Shown here: one piece after another, positions 6,371-13,599 of the stretch
Numbering within the stretch: position 1 is the stretch's first letter
How the letters are laid out: each line of letters opens with the position of its first letter
Source of the DNA: CAG-217 sp963642245
GTDB taxonomy: Bacteria > Bacillota > Clostridia > Oscillospirales > Acutalibacteraceae
DNA: 32,241 nt
Assembly: GCA_963642245.1 (NCBI GenBank)
Contig: CAVIFY010000019.1
Location: 1 to 32,241, forward strand
Direction of reading: 5' to 3'
Program-made: the position numbers and the translations under genes
The notes under the pieces: generated by a model
Told to the model about the DNA's origin: nothing
Databases searched by the model: none
What the model saw: the letters and a program-made list of their open reading frames with translations, nothing else

Positions 6371-7981
6371 ATGCGTAAAACGAGACGAACCGGAATAGAT
6401 AAGCTGCATACTCTGCTCTTCGGGCAGGATCTGCGGATCACAGAGGGCGAACCGTATTGTCAGGTGCGCCCTTTTGATTTTGCTACGGATTTTGAGCCGC
6501 GGCACCTGACAAAACCGCTGCCTGCCCCGGCAGAGGAAGTGTTTGACATTCGCACCTTTGGGGCGGACCCGGCGGCGGAGGATAACGCACCGGCGGTGCA
6601 GCAGGCGGTGGATGCAGCGGCGAAAGTGGGCGGCACCGTGCTGGTGGACGGGGGCAGCTACCCCATGTCTACGGTAGAGCTGCGCAGCGGGGTGACGCTG
6701 TTTATTGCCCCCGGCAGCTTTCTGGCCGCGCGGCCGGACGGCAAGGGCTTTCGCCACAAGGCGCTGCTGTATGGCCGGGATCTAACGAACATTACCCTCA
6801 CCGGTGGCGGCGGCTTAGAGGGGGAGGGGCACCGCTTTGGTCTGTGCCCGGCGCTGCCGCAGAACTGTACGGAGCCTGCCGACTTGATCAATGTGATCGA
6901 AATGCGGCGCACCTACCGTGCCCAGCTGCGCTTTGCCCACCCCAGCAAGTACGGCGGGCTGCTGTGCATGGAGCAGTGCCAAGGGGTGCATATCCACCAT
7001 TTCCTTTTCCAAAACAGCGCCCACTGGACCTGTCGGCTGCAAATGTGCCGGGATGTGCTGGTGGAGCACGCAGCCATTCGCAATAATCGAAATGTAGCCA
7101 ACGCAGACGGCTTTGACATTGTAGGCGGGCAGGACCTGACCTTTCGTCACTGCACGGTGTCTACTGCGGACGACGGCTTTGTGTTTAAGCACGCGGTATG
7201 GTTGGGCAGCAGCGGCGAAATGCGCCATATTTTAGTAGAGGACTGCCGGGTGGACAGCCGCACCAACTGCGTGAAGATCGGCACGGAGACCACTTATCCC
7301 ATTACAGATGTGACCGTGCGCCGGTGCCAACTGGAGCTGCAAGACCTGTATCCGGGCGCCGTCAGCGGTATCAGCGTAGAGGCCTGTGACGGCTCTGCGG
7401 TATCGCAGGTGCACTTTGAAAATATTGAGATGAATCGCTGCACCTGCCCGATTTTTATTCGGCTGGGCAACCGCAACCGGGCAGCCACCGTAACGGCGGA
7501 GAGCGCCAACGCTGTGGAGTTCGGCGCCAAGAAGCAGCCCGGCGGCACGGTGGACAAGCACCGCTTTGACGGCAAAAGCGCCGTGCGGGATATTACTTTT
7601 GATCGGATCACCGCCCGGGAGGCGGAAATTCCCATCATCATTGCCGGGTATCGCCAGCAGGGCCGCAGCCATCGGGTGGAGCGGGTAACGCTCCGTGATG
7701 TGCAGATCACCTACGCCAACCGGCCGGAGATCGTGGATCGGCGGCTGTTTATCCCGGAGTATGTGCGCACTTACCCGGAGGGCTGGCGCTTTCGCAATCT
7801 GCCGTCCTACGGCATTTGGGCACGGCACACCCGGGATCTGCACTGCACCAATGTGACTGTCCGTCACCCCCGGTACACTCGGCGGCCGTTTCGCATTTTG
7901 CAAGACTGCCCCGGTGCCCGGCTCACCGATACATACGGCGAAAGCCAGGGCCTGTTTGGCACAGACAGAGATAACGGCTAA
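6371..7981 (+). CDS. GH28-like right-handed beta-helix glycosidase
   Basis: This 536-residue protein resembles the polygalacturonase/rhamnogalacturonase family (GH28). VFDIRTFGADPAAEDNAPAVQQAVDAA (about 57-83) is the usual start of the beta-helix. The catalytic segments appear as N244-A-D-G-F-D and A-D267-D268-G-F-V-F-K, matching the family's NTDG and DD-x-x-x-x-K motifs. The family's G-H-G motif is not visible: the corresponding stretch reads WLGSSGEM. The later R-I-K motif may be NCVKIGTET (about 299-307). There is no signal peptide, so it probably works in the cytoplasm on imported oligosaccharides. The start is supported by a GAGG ribosome binding site. An active hydrolase is likely but not certain; a related uronic-acid oligosaccharide or lyase-like activity is possible. 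Confidence 0.75.
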   Translation: MRKTRRTGIDKLHTLLFGQDLRITEGEPYCQVRPFDFATDFEPRHLTKPLPAPAEEVFDIRTFGADPAAEDNAPAVQQAVDAAAKVGGTVLVDGGSYPMSTVELRSGVTLFIAPGSFLAARPDGKGFRHKALLYGRDLTNITLTGGGGLEGEGHRFGLCPALPQNCTEPADLINVIEMRRTYRAQLRFAHPSKYGGLLCMEQCQGVHIHHFLFQNSAHWTCRLQMCRDVLVEHAAIRNNRNVANADGFDIVGGQDLTFRHCTVSTADDGFVFKHAVWLGSSGEMRHILVEDCRVDSRTNCVKIGTETTYPITDVTVRRCQLELQDLYPGAVSGISVEACDGSAVSQVHFENIEMNRCTCPIFIRLGNRNRAATVTAESANAVEFGAKKQPGGTVDKHRFDGKSAVRDITFDRITAREAEIPIIIAGYRQQGRSHRVERVTLRDVQITYANRPEIVDRRLFIPEYVRTYPEGWRFRNLPSYGIWARHTRDLHCTNVTVRHPRYTRRPFRILQDCPGARLTDTYGESQGLFGTDRDNG

Positions 7982-7990
7982 GAGATGAGT

Positions 7991-8025
7991 ATAAGAAAAG
8001 AGCACACCGTGATCGGTGTGCTCTT
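7991..8025 (-). terminator. Terminator of mmsA, possibly also of the GH28-like gene
   Basis: A 12-bp stem, AAGAGCACACCG / CGGTGTGCTCTT, with a 4-base loop lies between the converging genes. A T-rich tail (TTTTCTTAT) follows only on the minus strand, so it mainly serves mmsA. Confidence 0.75.
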
Positions 8026-8039
8026 GCTGTATATGTAGC

Positions 8040-9545
8040 TTAGATGGTGCCGTCCCAGGTGGAGACTTCCGTTGCCTTTTTCTCCTCCTCGTCAAACCAG
8101 TGGGTGGTGACCGCCTTGCTCTCGGTGTAGAAGCGATAGGCGTCCTTGCCCAGGCAATGCAGATCGCCGAAGAAGGACTTTTTGTGCCCGCTGAAGGGGA
8201 TAAAGCCTACCGGCACCGGAATGCCCACATTGATGCCTACCTGGCCGCCGTCGGTGCGGCGAGCAAACTCCCGAGCGTAGTAGCCGCTCTGGGTATAGAT
8301 CACGGAGCCGTTGGCGTAGGGGTTGGCGTTCATAATGGCCAGGCCCTCCTCAAAGTCCTTGCACCGCTTAATGCACAGCACCGGGCCAAAGACCTCCTCA
8401 TCGCCGATGGTCATATCCGCCGTTACATGGTCAAAGATGGTGGGGCCAACAAAGTAGCCGTTCTCGTAGCCCTCTACAACGGTGTTGCGGCCGTCCAGCA
8501 CCAGGGTGGCGCCCTCGGCTACGCCCTTGTCAATATCGGCCAGCACTTCCTTATAGTGCTTTTCGTAAGTGATGGGACCCAGGCGGGAGCCTTTGTCCCA
8601 GGCGGGGCCGCAATTCACTTTCTCCGCCTGTTTTTTCAGTTCCGCCACAAAGGCGTCTGCAATGCTGTCCTGTACCACGCAGCAGGACAGAGCCATGCAG
8701 CGCTGACCGGCACAGCCGAATGCGGAGTTGATCACGCCGGCTACCGTGCGCTCCAGGGCGCAGTCCTCCATCACCAGGGCGTGGTTCTTTGCCTGGCACA
8801 GGGCCTGGCAGCGCTTGCCGTTGGCAGCGGCTTTCTCATAAATTTTCAGACCCACCGGGGTGGAGCCAACAAAGGTAATGCCCTTTACATCCGGGTGCTC
8901 CAGAATGGTGTTGATCTCATTGCGGGAGCAGGTGACCACATTGATCACGCCGTCCGGCACGCCTGCGTCCTTGTACAGCTGGGCAAAGAGCATGGCGGTC
9001 TTGGGGGTCAGGGAAGCGGCTTTCAGCACCAGGGTATTGCCGGTGGCAATGCAGGTGGGCGCCATCCAGCCAAAGGGGATCATGGCCGGGAAGTTCACCG
9101 GCACAATGCCTGCAAACACGCCCAGCGGCTCTCTGTACTTTACGGTATCGTACCCGCGGGAGGCGTCCATAATGGACTCGCCCATCATCAGGGACGGCAC
9201 CTGGGTAGCCAGCTCCGTGCCCTCTTTTGCCTTGAGCACATCTCCCTCGGACTCTGCCCAAACCTTGCCGTTCTCCTTGGCAACGCTCATGGTCAGTTCG
9301 TCCATGCGCTCTATGATCAGCTCCCGCACGCGGTAAAGGATCTGTGCCCGCTTAATGGCCGGGGTGGCGCTCCAGCCCGGATAAGCGGCCTTGGCGGCTG
9401 CAATGGCCTCCAGCACCTCATCGTTGGTGCAGCAGGGGGCCTGGCCGGTGACCTCGCCGGTGGACGGGTTGTGCAGGTCGTACCATTTGTCCGTCTTGGA
9501 CTCACGGAACTGGCCGTTCACAAAATACTTCAGCTTTTCTGCCAT
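8040..9545 (-). CDS. mmsA: CoA-acylating methylmalonate-semialdehyde dehydrogenase
   Basis: This 501-residue member of the aldehyde dehydrogenase superfamily has the traits of the MmsA/IolA subfamily. These enzymes convert malonate or methylmalonate semialdehyde to acetyl- or propionyl-CoA, ending valine or myo-inositol breakdown. Seen are GVFAGIVPVNFPAMIPFGWMAP, GITFVGST, an AKNH segment where ordinary aldehyde dehydrogenases have ELGGK, and the catalytic-cysteine motif GCAGQRCMALS (C283). The ATG at 9545 has an AGAGG ribosome binding site; the frame extends 11 codons further to 9578 without such support. No other inositol or valine degradation gene is in the window, so the physiological aldehyde is open. 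Confidence 0.9.
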   Translation of the reverse strand: MAEKLKYFVNGQFRESKTDKWYDLHNPSTGEVTGQAPCCTNDEVLEAIAAAKAAYPGWSATPAIKRAQILYRVRELIIERMDELTMSVAKENGKVWAESEGDVLKAKEGTELATQVPSLMMGESIMDASRGYDTVKYREPLGVFAGIVPVNFPAMIPFGWMAPTCIATGNTLVLKAASLTPKTAMLFAQLYKDAGVPDGVINVVTCSRNEINTILEHPDVKGITFVGSTPVGLKIYEKAAANGKRCQALCQAKNHALVMEDCALERTVAGVINSAFGCAGQRCMALSCCVVQDSIADAFVAELKKQAEKVNCGPAWDKGSRLGPITYEKHYKEVLADIDKGVAEGATLVLDGRNTVVEGYENGYFVGPTIFDHVTADMTIGDEEVFGPVLCIKRCKDFEEGLAIMNANPYANGSVIYTQSGYYAREFARRTDGGQVGINVGIPVPVGFIPFSGHKKSFFGDLHCLGKDAYRFYTESKAVTTHWFDEEEKKATEVSTWDGTI

Positions 9546-9566
9546 AGATTTTACCTCTCTTATCCT

Positions 9567-9584
9567 CCCCGCCGCCAAGCGGGG
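9567..9584 (-). other. GC-rich hairpin in the mmsA leader
   Basis: Stem CCCCGC / GCGGGG with a 6-base loop lies between the promoter and the ribosome binding site. No T-run follows. Role unknown; possibly mRNA stability. Confidence 0.4.
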
Positions 9585-9601
9585 TATAATTTTGCAATTT
9601 C

Positions 9602-9631
9602 ATTGTACCACAGCCCCCGCGCCAAAATCAA
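9602..9631 (-). promoter_or_regulatory. Promoter of mmsA
   Basis: On the minus strand, TTGATT (9626-9631), an 18-base spacer and TACAAT (9602-9607). Confidence 0.6.
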
Positions 9632-9679
9632 TACCCAGCCTCCGGGAACCCCCTATATTGAACAAAAGCGCACTTGCCG

Positions 9680-9707
9680 TCACATTTGACCGGTCCCGGC
9701 ATAGAAT
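9680..9707 (+). promoter_or_regulatory. Possible sporulation-type (sigma-E-like) promoter
   Basis: CATAGAAT (9700-9707) resembles the -10 of mother-cell sporulation sigma factors, and TCACATT (9680-9686) upstream resembles their -35. No good sigma-A pair at normal spacing is seen for the downstream gene. Consensus match only. Confidence 0.3.
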
Positions 9708-9738
9708 GGGAAAGAAATAACGGCAAAGAAGGGGTAGT

Positions 9739-10347
9739 ATGGGCGATCGCACCGTGGTGTTGGTGGGCGGTAATAATGGGGATAAAGAGACATTGTTGCG
9801 GGAGCTTTTGGGGCGGCGGCAGGGGGGCGCCTGGTGCTATTCGTACCGGCATATCACCTATGATCTGCGGCTGCTGCCCCTGTGCGCCCTGCAAAGTCCG
9901 GCGCTGTGCGGGGCGGACTGTACGGTGCTAGTGACTCCGGCGCTGGACTTGCAGCGGGCGCTGGCGGCGGTGCCCGCGCTGTGGCAACGCAGTCATCGGC
10001 TGGTGGTGTATGTTACCGGTATGGGCGCCGCTCGGCGGCGTGGCGTTTTTATTGACCCGGCGGCGCTGTCTGCCGGTCTGGGGTGCCCGGTGGTGGTGGC
10101 CACCCCTTACAGCAGCCGTGGGGTCAATCGGCTGCTGGCGGCGGTGGACCGGGTGGTTCATTTTCCGCCGGTGCCCCATACTCTGGGGGATACGCATATC
10201 CAAACGGTGCTGGTGGCCGCGGTGCGCCCGGGCAATCGGGTGCGCACATTCCGGCACCGCCGGGTGTGGACGGCGGCGCTGTGCGTGACCCTGTGGGTGC
10301 TGGCTGCTTTGGCCCTGGCGCTGCTCTTGTATTTTGGCAGGGGATAG
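9739..10347 (+). CDS. Degenerate FeoB-type G-domain protein with C-terminal membrane anchor
   Basis: This 202-residue protein follows the order of a FeoB G domain. VVLVGGNNGDKETLLRELLG (6-25) aligns with the FeoB P-loop but has Asp where the glycine before the Lys should be, and Glu for the first Ser/Thr. YDLRLLP (41-47) stands where DLPG belongs. VYVTGMGAARRRGVFIDPAALSAGLGCPVV (about 90-119) aligns with FeoB's G4 region, yet the N-x-x-D motif is gone. ATPYSSRGVNRLL (about 121-133) matches G5. FeoB's large permease domain is absent; instead there is one predicted helix (about 177-198) at the end. GTP binding is therefore doubtful; a pseudo-GTPase is the better guess. The ribosome binding site GAAGGGG supports the ATG. 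Alone between its promoter and terminator. Confidence 0.65.
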   Translation: MGDRTVVLVGGNNGDKETLLRELLGRRQGGAWCYSYRHITYDLRLLPLCALQSPALCGADCTVLVTPALDLQRALAAVPALWQRSHRLVVYVTGMGAARRRGVFIDPAALSAGLGCPVVVATPYSSRGVNRLLAAVDRVVHFPPVPHTLGDTHIQTVLVAAVRPGNRVRTFRHRRVWTAALCVTLWVLAALALALLLYFGRG

Positions 10348-10440
10348 GGCACTTTTTAGTTGCACAGTCGGTGCGCAAGCCTACGCCCTGGGCATTCTCT
10401 GTTTGATGGACCGGGTCCGGCACGGCTTATCCATAGTTTG

Positions 10441-10468
10441 AAGCGGTAGCAAATGCTGCCGCTTTTTT
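10441..10468 (+). terminator. Terminator of the FeoB-like gene
   Basis: Ten-bp stem AAGCGGTAGC / GCTGCCGCTT (one G-U pair), loop AAAT, then TTTTTT. The roughly 90 bases between the stop codon and this hairpin hold no gene that I can see. Confidence 0.85.
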
Positions 10469-10551
10469 GTGCTTTTGCGCCGCTTTAGCGCTGTGCTACG
10501 CTACAATTTCCCGGATTTGGCGAATATTTATACAAAAACATGGATTTCTGC

Positions 10552-10580
10552 TTGCATTTTTGTCAGAGTTATCATAAAAT
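10552..10580 (+). promoter_or_regulatory. Promoter of the M28 peptidase gene
   Basis: TTGCAT (10552-10557), a 17-base spacer and TAAAAT (10575-10580), in an AT-rich region 40 bases before the start codon. Confidence 0.7.
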
Positions 10581-10620
10581 ATATTTATCTTTTTTCAAAT
10601 TCTGAACAGGAGGCCTGAAC

Positions 10621-11967
10621 ATGAGAGAAGAATCCAAATCCTACGCCCGCGAAGCTATGGACATTGTGGAACACGCCGCCAACAAGATCGGCTCCCGCTT
10701 GCCCGGCTCTGATGGGGAAATCAAATTCCACCAGTATATGGGCGACAAGCTGCGCGACATCGGCATTGAGCCTAAGACGGAGGAATTCGCCGTTTCTCCC
10801 CGGTCTGGTATCGGCGGTCTGTCCTATGCCGGTTGGTCCGGCGTGATCCTGAGCATTGGCGCCATTATCGCCCTGGCCTGCGGCTTTAATAAGCTGTGGT
10901 ACGCCCTGGCTGCGCTGGGTCTCATTACCATCTTTTGGCTGGTGATGAGCTGCTTCTTCTACAAGACCTGGTTTGATATGTTCTTCCCCCAGGAGATCAG
11001 CCGCAACACCCTTGGCGTGCTGGAGCCGGAGGACGGCAAGTATGACTACACGATCATCCTGTCCGGCCATACGGATACTTCTTGGTGCTGGCGCCACAGT
11101 GAGCACGCTTACAAGTATGCCAAGACCAAGCCGGTGATGGGCCTGATCGCTACATACGGCAAGGTGGGCTTCGGCGCAGTTTGCTTCTTCTTTATTGCGC
11201 TGTTCTCTGTGTTTATGGCTATCGTGAACATTTGCGATTACGCCGGTGCCCAGTGGGCGCAGACTATGCTGGCCTCTCAGGGCTGGGACACCTTTATGTT
11301 CATTATGAACTTTGTACCCATCGTTACCGCTATCGGTTCTCTGTTTGTGGTGATGTGGGGCGATCCCGATCCCCGCAACGCTTCTCGCGGCGCTATGGAC
11401 AACGCTACCGGCATTGGCCTGAGCTATGCGGTGATCAAGTATTTCAAAGAGCACCCGGAGAAGATGCCCAAGAACTGCCGCATTGTAGACGCCAATATCG
11501 GCTCTGAGGAGGCAGGTTTGCGCGGCTCCATGTACTTTGCCCAGGAGCACCGCTTTGACGATCTGTCTCAGAACGCCTGGAATATTAATATTGACTCCGT
11601 GGCGGACAAAGAGTATTTTGAAGTGGTGATCAAGGACGACTGGCAGGGCGTGCGCTTTGATACGGATATGGAAAAGATGTTTAAGGACACCTTTAACGAG
11701 CTGGGTATCGAGAGCAAGACAAACGGCTGTATCCACAATCCCGTTGGCGGCTGCGACTCTACACCTATGACCCGCGCGGGCATTAAGTCCGTGACCTTTG
11801 CGGCCCAGAACCCCATGCTCACCTACTATTACCACACCTGGCGGGATATGCCGGAGCGGTTTGAGATGGAGACCGTTGGCGACGGCTTTGATGTGATCCT
11901 CAGCGTGATCGACAAGATCGCCGCTTTCCAGGAAAAGAACGGCTACAACGGCCCCCAGAAGAAATAA
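10621..11967 (+). CDS. Membrane-embedded M28-type metallopeptidase
   Basis: This 448-residue protein carries the full co-catalytic zinc set of M28 aminopeptidases. H150-x-D152 is in LSGHTDT, D260 in AMDNATGIG, E296-E297 in GSEEAGLRGS, D325 in NINIDSVAD and H405 in YYYHTW. Unusually, four hydrophobic segments interrupt the fold. One hairpin (about 70-89 and 92-114) comes before the first metal motif; a second (about 183-206 and 225-246) lies between H150/D152 and D260. The catalytic halves must come together at the membrane surface; which side is not clear, as there is no signal peptide. GGAGG supports the ATG. Monocistronic with tandem terminators. Peptidase chemistry is likely; the substrate is unknown. 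Confidence 0.8.
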   Translation: MREESKSYAREAMDIVEHAANKIGSRLPGSDGEIKFHQYMGDKLRDIGIEPKTEEFAVSPRSGIGGLSYAGWSGVILSIGAIIALACGFNKLWYALAALGLITIFWLVMSCFFYKTWFDMFFPQEISRNTLGVLEPEDGKYDYTIILSGHTDTSWCWRHSEHAYKYAKTKPVMGLIATYGKVGFGAVCFFFIALFSVFMAIVNICDYAGAQWAQTMLASQGWDTFMFIMNFVPIVTAIGSLFVVMWGDPDPRNASRGAMDNATGIGLSYAVIKYFKEHPEKMPKNCRIVDANIGSEEAGLRGSMYFAQEHRFDDLSQNAWNINIDSVADKEYFEVVIKDDWQGVRFDTDMEKMFKDTFNELGIESKTNGCIHNPVGGCDSTPMTRAGIKSVTFAAQNPMLTYYYHTWRDMPERFEMETVGDGFDVILSVIDKIAAFQEKNGYNGPQKK

Positions 11968-11980
11968 AAATTCCCATGAG

Positions 11981-12015
11981 AACACCCCAAGGTTGCAACC
12001 TTGGGGTGTTTTTTT
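11981..12015 (+). terminator. Terminator of the M28 gene
   Basis: A 30-bp perfect palindrome (stem AACACCCCAAGGT, loop TGCA) is followed by TTTTT. Very strong. Confidence 0.92.
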
Positions 12016-12023
12016 GTATAGAT

Positions 12024-12057
12024 AAAAAGAACGGATGGCTGCATACCATCCGTTTTT
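12024..12057. terminator. Second, bidirectional terminator with GGCTGCATACC core
   Basis: Stem AACGGATGG / CCATCCGTT with loop CTGCATA, with A-tract on the left and TTTTT on the right. Its core, GGCTGCATACC (12037-12047), is the exact reverse complement of the core of the hairpin at 12605-12629. Confidence 0.8.
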
Positions 12058-12063
12058 GTGTTT

Positions 12064-12150
12064 TTAGTTGTTTTGGCGGGCATTTATGCCTTTTAGCTGA
12101 TACAAAAGATACATATTGCGGATGATCGGCAGCCTTGACAAGAAGCGCTT
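12064..12150 (-). pseudogene. Possible 3' remnant of a lost gene
   Basis: On the minus strand this stretch reads as a plausible protein end (KRFLSRLPIIRNMYLLYQ then LKGINARQNN and stop) and is followed in the same direction by a proper terminator (12024-12057). Further upstream the frame stays open but runs through the promoter and coding region of the lipoprotein, so no complete gene exists. Chance open frame cannot be excluded. Confidence 0.25.
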
Positions 12151-12164
12151 TGGCGTGTTATAGT
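12135..12164 (+). promoter_or_regulatory. Promoter of the small lipoprotein gene
   Basis: TTGACA (12135-12140), an 18-base spacer and TATAGT (12159-12164). It rules out the upstream GTG at 12163 as a start, because that codon lies in the -10 box. Confidence 0.75.
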
Positions 12165-12186
12165 GTGGCTGAAAGAGGTGGACGAT

Positions 12187-12591
12187 GTGAAAAATCGTGT
12201 TTATGCGGCTTTTCGGGCGCTGGCGTGTGTGATTTTGCTGGCGTTGATTTTTACCGGGTGCCAAATGAAAAATCAACGGGCAGATGTGTCGAATGTACAG
12301 ATCGATTACGGTACTTCTGCCCACTATACAAGAGCGGATGTCAACGCGTGCGCTGCTTTGGCAAAGACGCAATTCTCCGAGTTTAGCCCTAAGCTGGTTT
12401 TACAGCAGTTGATTTTTATGGGCGATGATTATTGCCCCTCCGGCGATTGCTTGATTTTGAAAGCTGTGTATTATGACGGCTATATCCACCAAACCGTAAC
12501 GGATTTCGGTTGGCGGTTTTCGCCCGGCGAGGACGGAGAATGGTACATAGAAGATTTTACAGAGTTATCCAATATGGGCGATCACATATAG
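12187..12591 (+). CDS. Small lipoprotein of unknown function
   Basis: This 134-residue protein begins with a GTG after ribosome binding site AGAGGTGG. A basic N-end and a hydrophobic stretch (about 5-22) lead to a lipobox-like I-F-T-G-C25, so it is probably exported and lipid-anchored. The mature part is acidic and contains a pair of cysteines, C-P-S-G-D-C (about 103-108), which could form a disulphide. I do not recognise a domain. AT-richer than its neighbours; it is a single gene between two related terminator hairpins. Confidence 0.65.
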   Translation: MKNRVYAAFRALACVILLALIFTGCQMKNQRADVSNVQIDYGTSAHYTRADVNACAALAKTQFSEFSPKLVLQQLIFMGDDYCPSGDCLILKAVYYDGYIHQTVTDFGWRFSPGEDGEWYIEDFTELSNMGDHI

Positions 12592-12604
12592 TCCGCATAA
12601 AAAA

Positions 12605-12634
12605 GACCGACGGTATGCAGCCGTCGGTCCTTTT
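12605..12634. terminator. Bidirectional terminator between lipoprotein and cupin
   Basis: Stem GACCGACGG / CCGTCGGTC, loop TATGCAG, with CTTTT on the right and an A-tract on the left. Its core GGTATGCAGCC (12612-12622) is the reverse complement of the core at 12037-12047. Confidence 0.85.
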
Positions 12635-12643
12635 AATGGGTAT

Positions 12644-12985
12644 TTAGTTGTTATGTGGGAAGATGACGGTCAGCAGCCACTTAAAGTCCTCCGGGGCGTA
12701 CACCGCGTGGGGCTTTTTGGCGGGCATGACCAGTGCCTCGCCGGGCTTTACCAGGTAGGGCACACCGTCTACGGTGAACTGGCCTACGCCCTCCAGCACG
12801 GTGACCATAGCGTCGCCGGTGGAGTCGTGGGTGCCGATCTCCTCCCCAGCTGCAAAGGCAAACAGGGTCACGCTGACGGCGTCGTTTTGCGCCAGGGTCT
12901 TGCTGACCACTTGGCCGGGCTGCACCTGGACTTGATCCGCCAGGCCGAAAATCTCCTCATGAGGTACATTCTTAATATAAGGCAT
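12644..12985 (-). CDS. Small cupin-domain protein
   Basis: This 113-residue single-domain cupin shows GTHDSTGDAMVTVLEGVGQFTVDGVPYLVKPGEALVMPAKKPHAVYA split over the two cupin motifs, with H53 and a second histidine in KPHAV as likely metal ligands. The first motif has fewer histidines than usual. Small cupins of this type include isomerases, dioxygenase-like enzymes and sensors; activity cannot be assigned. The ATG at 12985 follows a GGAAAGGA ribosome binding site; the frame extends upstream 21 codons across the promoter -10 box and is not used. Monocistronic. Confidence 0.85.
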   Translation of the reverse strand: MPYIKNVPHEEIFGLADQVQVQPGQVVSKTLAQNDAVSVTLFAFAAGEEIGTHDSTGDAMVTVLEGVGQFTVDGVPYLVKPGEALVMPAKKPHAVYAPEDFKWLLTVIFPHNN

Positions 12986-13015
12986 AGTTGCACTTCCTTT
13001 CCTTGTCTTATCTCT

Positions 13016-13021
13016 ATTATA
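13016..13021 (-). promoter_or_regulatory. -10 box of the cupin promoter
   Basis: A perfect TATAAT on the minus strand, 30 bases before the start codon. The -35 position reads TGGATA, a weak match. Confidence 0.5.
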
Positions 13022-13056
13022 GCAAACCCGCAGCCAAATATCCACCACAAAATAAA

Positions 13057-13082
13057 ACCCGCCGGCAGAAGTCGGCGGGTTG
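13057..13082 (-). terminator. Terminator of the merR-dxs-flavodoxin operon
   Basis: Nine-bp stem AACCCGCCG / CGGCGGGTT with an 8-base loop, followed on the minus strand by TTATTTTG. Confidence 0.8.
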
Positions 13083-13096
13083 TTTGGCTTTGCTGC

Positions 13097-13588
13097 TTAT
13101 TTCAGCTTTTCTGCCCAGGCGGTGACGGCGGACATGGGGGTCTCCTGGCGGTCGCCGCCGGCGGAGTCGAACTGCACATCTGTTTGGGCAATGACCTTTG
13201 CGCCCTTAGCGCAGGCTTTCAGGTCTGCCAGCGCGTGGCCGGGCCAGCCGCCGTGGGTGGCAAACAGGGCCAGTTCTTTACCGGTCAGGTCTGTTTGGGT
13301 CAAAAAGGTACGCACGGCGGGGGCCATGGTGTACCACCAGGTGGGGGTGCCCAGCACAATGCGGTCATAGTCCGCCGGGTCCTTGTCCAGGGGCTTGATG
13401 GGCGGGCAGACTTTGTTTTGCGTCTCTGTTTTGGACAGGCCGTACACCAGCTCGTCATAAGAGCAGTCATAGGGCTGCACGGTATCTATGGCCGTCAGGT
13501 CTGCGCCCAGGGTAGACGCAATTTCCCGGGCGATCTTCTTGGTATTGCCCCGGGATTGGGAATAATAGACTACCAATGTTTTTGCCAT
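13097..13588 (-). CDS. Flavodoxin-family protein
   Basis: This 163-residue protein has the flavodoxin fold. TLVVYYSQSRGNTKKIAREIA at the N-terminus is the FMN-phosphate loop (S-x-S-x-G-N-T type), and YDRIVLGTPTWWYTMAPAVRTFL is the segment that covers the flavin ring. This is closer to the NAD(P)H-linked flavodoxin group than to classical electron-carrier flavodoxins. The ATG at 13588 has AAGGAG. That ribosome binding site lies right after the dxs-like stop codon, 11 bases upstream, so the two are translated from one message. It may supply electrons or reduce a quinone/aldehyde product; its partner is unknown. Confidence 0.85.
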   Translation of the reverse strand: MAKTLVVYYSQSRGNTKKIAREIASTLGADLTAIDTVQPYDCSYDELVYGLSKTETQNKVCPPIKPLDKDPADYDRIVLGTPTWWYTMAPAVRTFLTQTDLTGKELALFATHGGWPGHALADLKACAKGAKVIAQTDVQFDSAGGDRQETPMSAVTAWAEKLK

Positions 13589-13599
13589 TTTCGTTCTCC

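Noticed and set aside
8016..9689. Long plus-strand open frame antisense to mmsA
   Set aside because: It mirrors the codon bias of mmsA, which has clear family motifs; the translation is Gly/Ala/His-rich without recognisable domains.
10348..10440. Possible small gene or RNA between the FeoB-like gene and its terminator
   Set aside because: No ribosome binding site, no convincing open frame and no recognisable structure; treated as 3' untranslated region.
10585..11985. Minus-strand open frame opposite the M28 gene
   Set aside because: Antisense shadow; the plus strand has all M28 metal ligands and proper start and stop signals.
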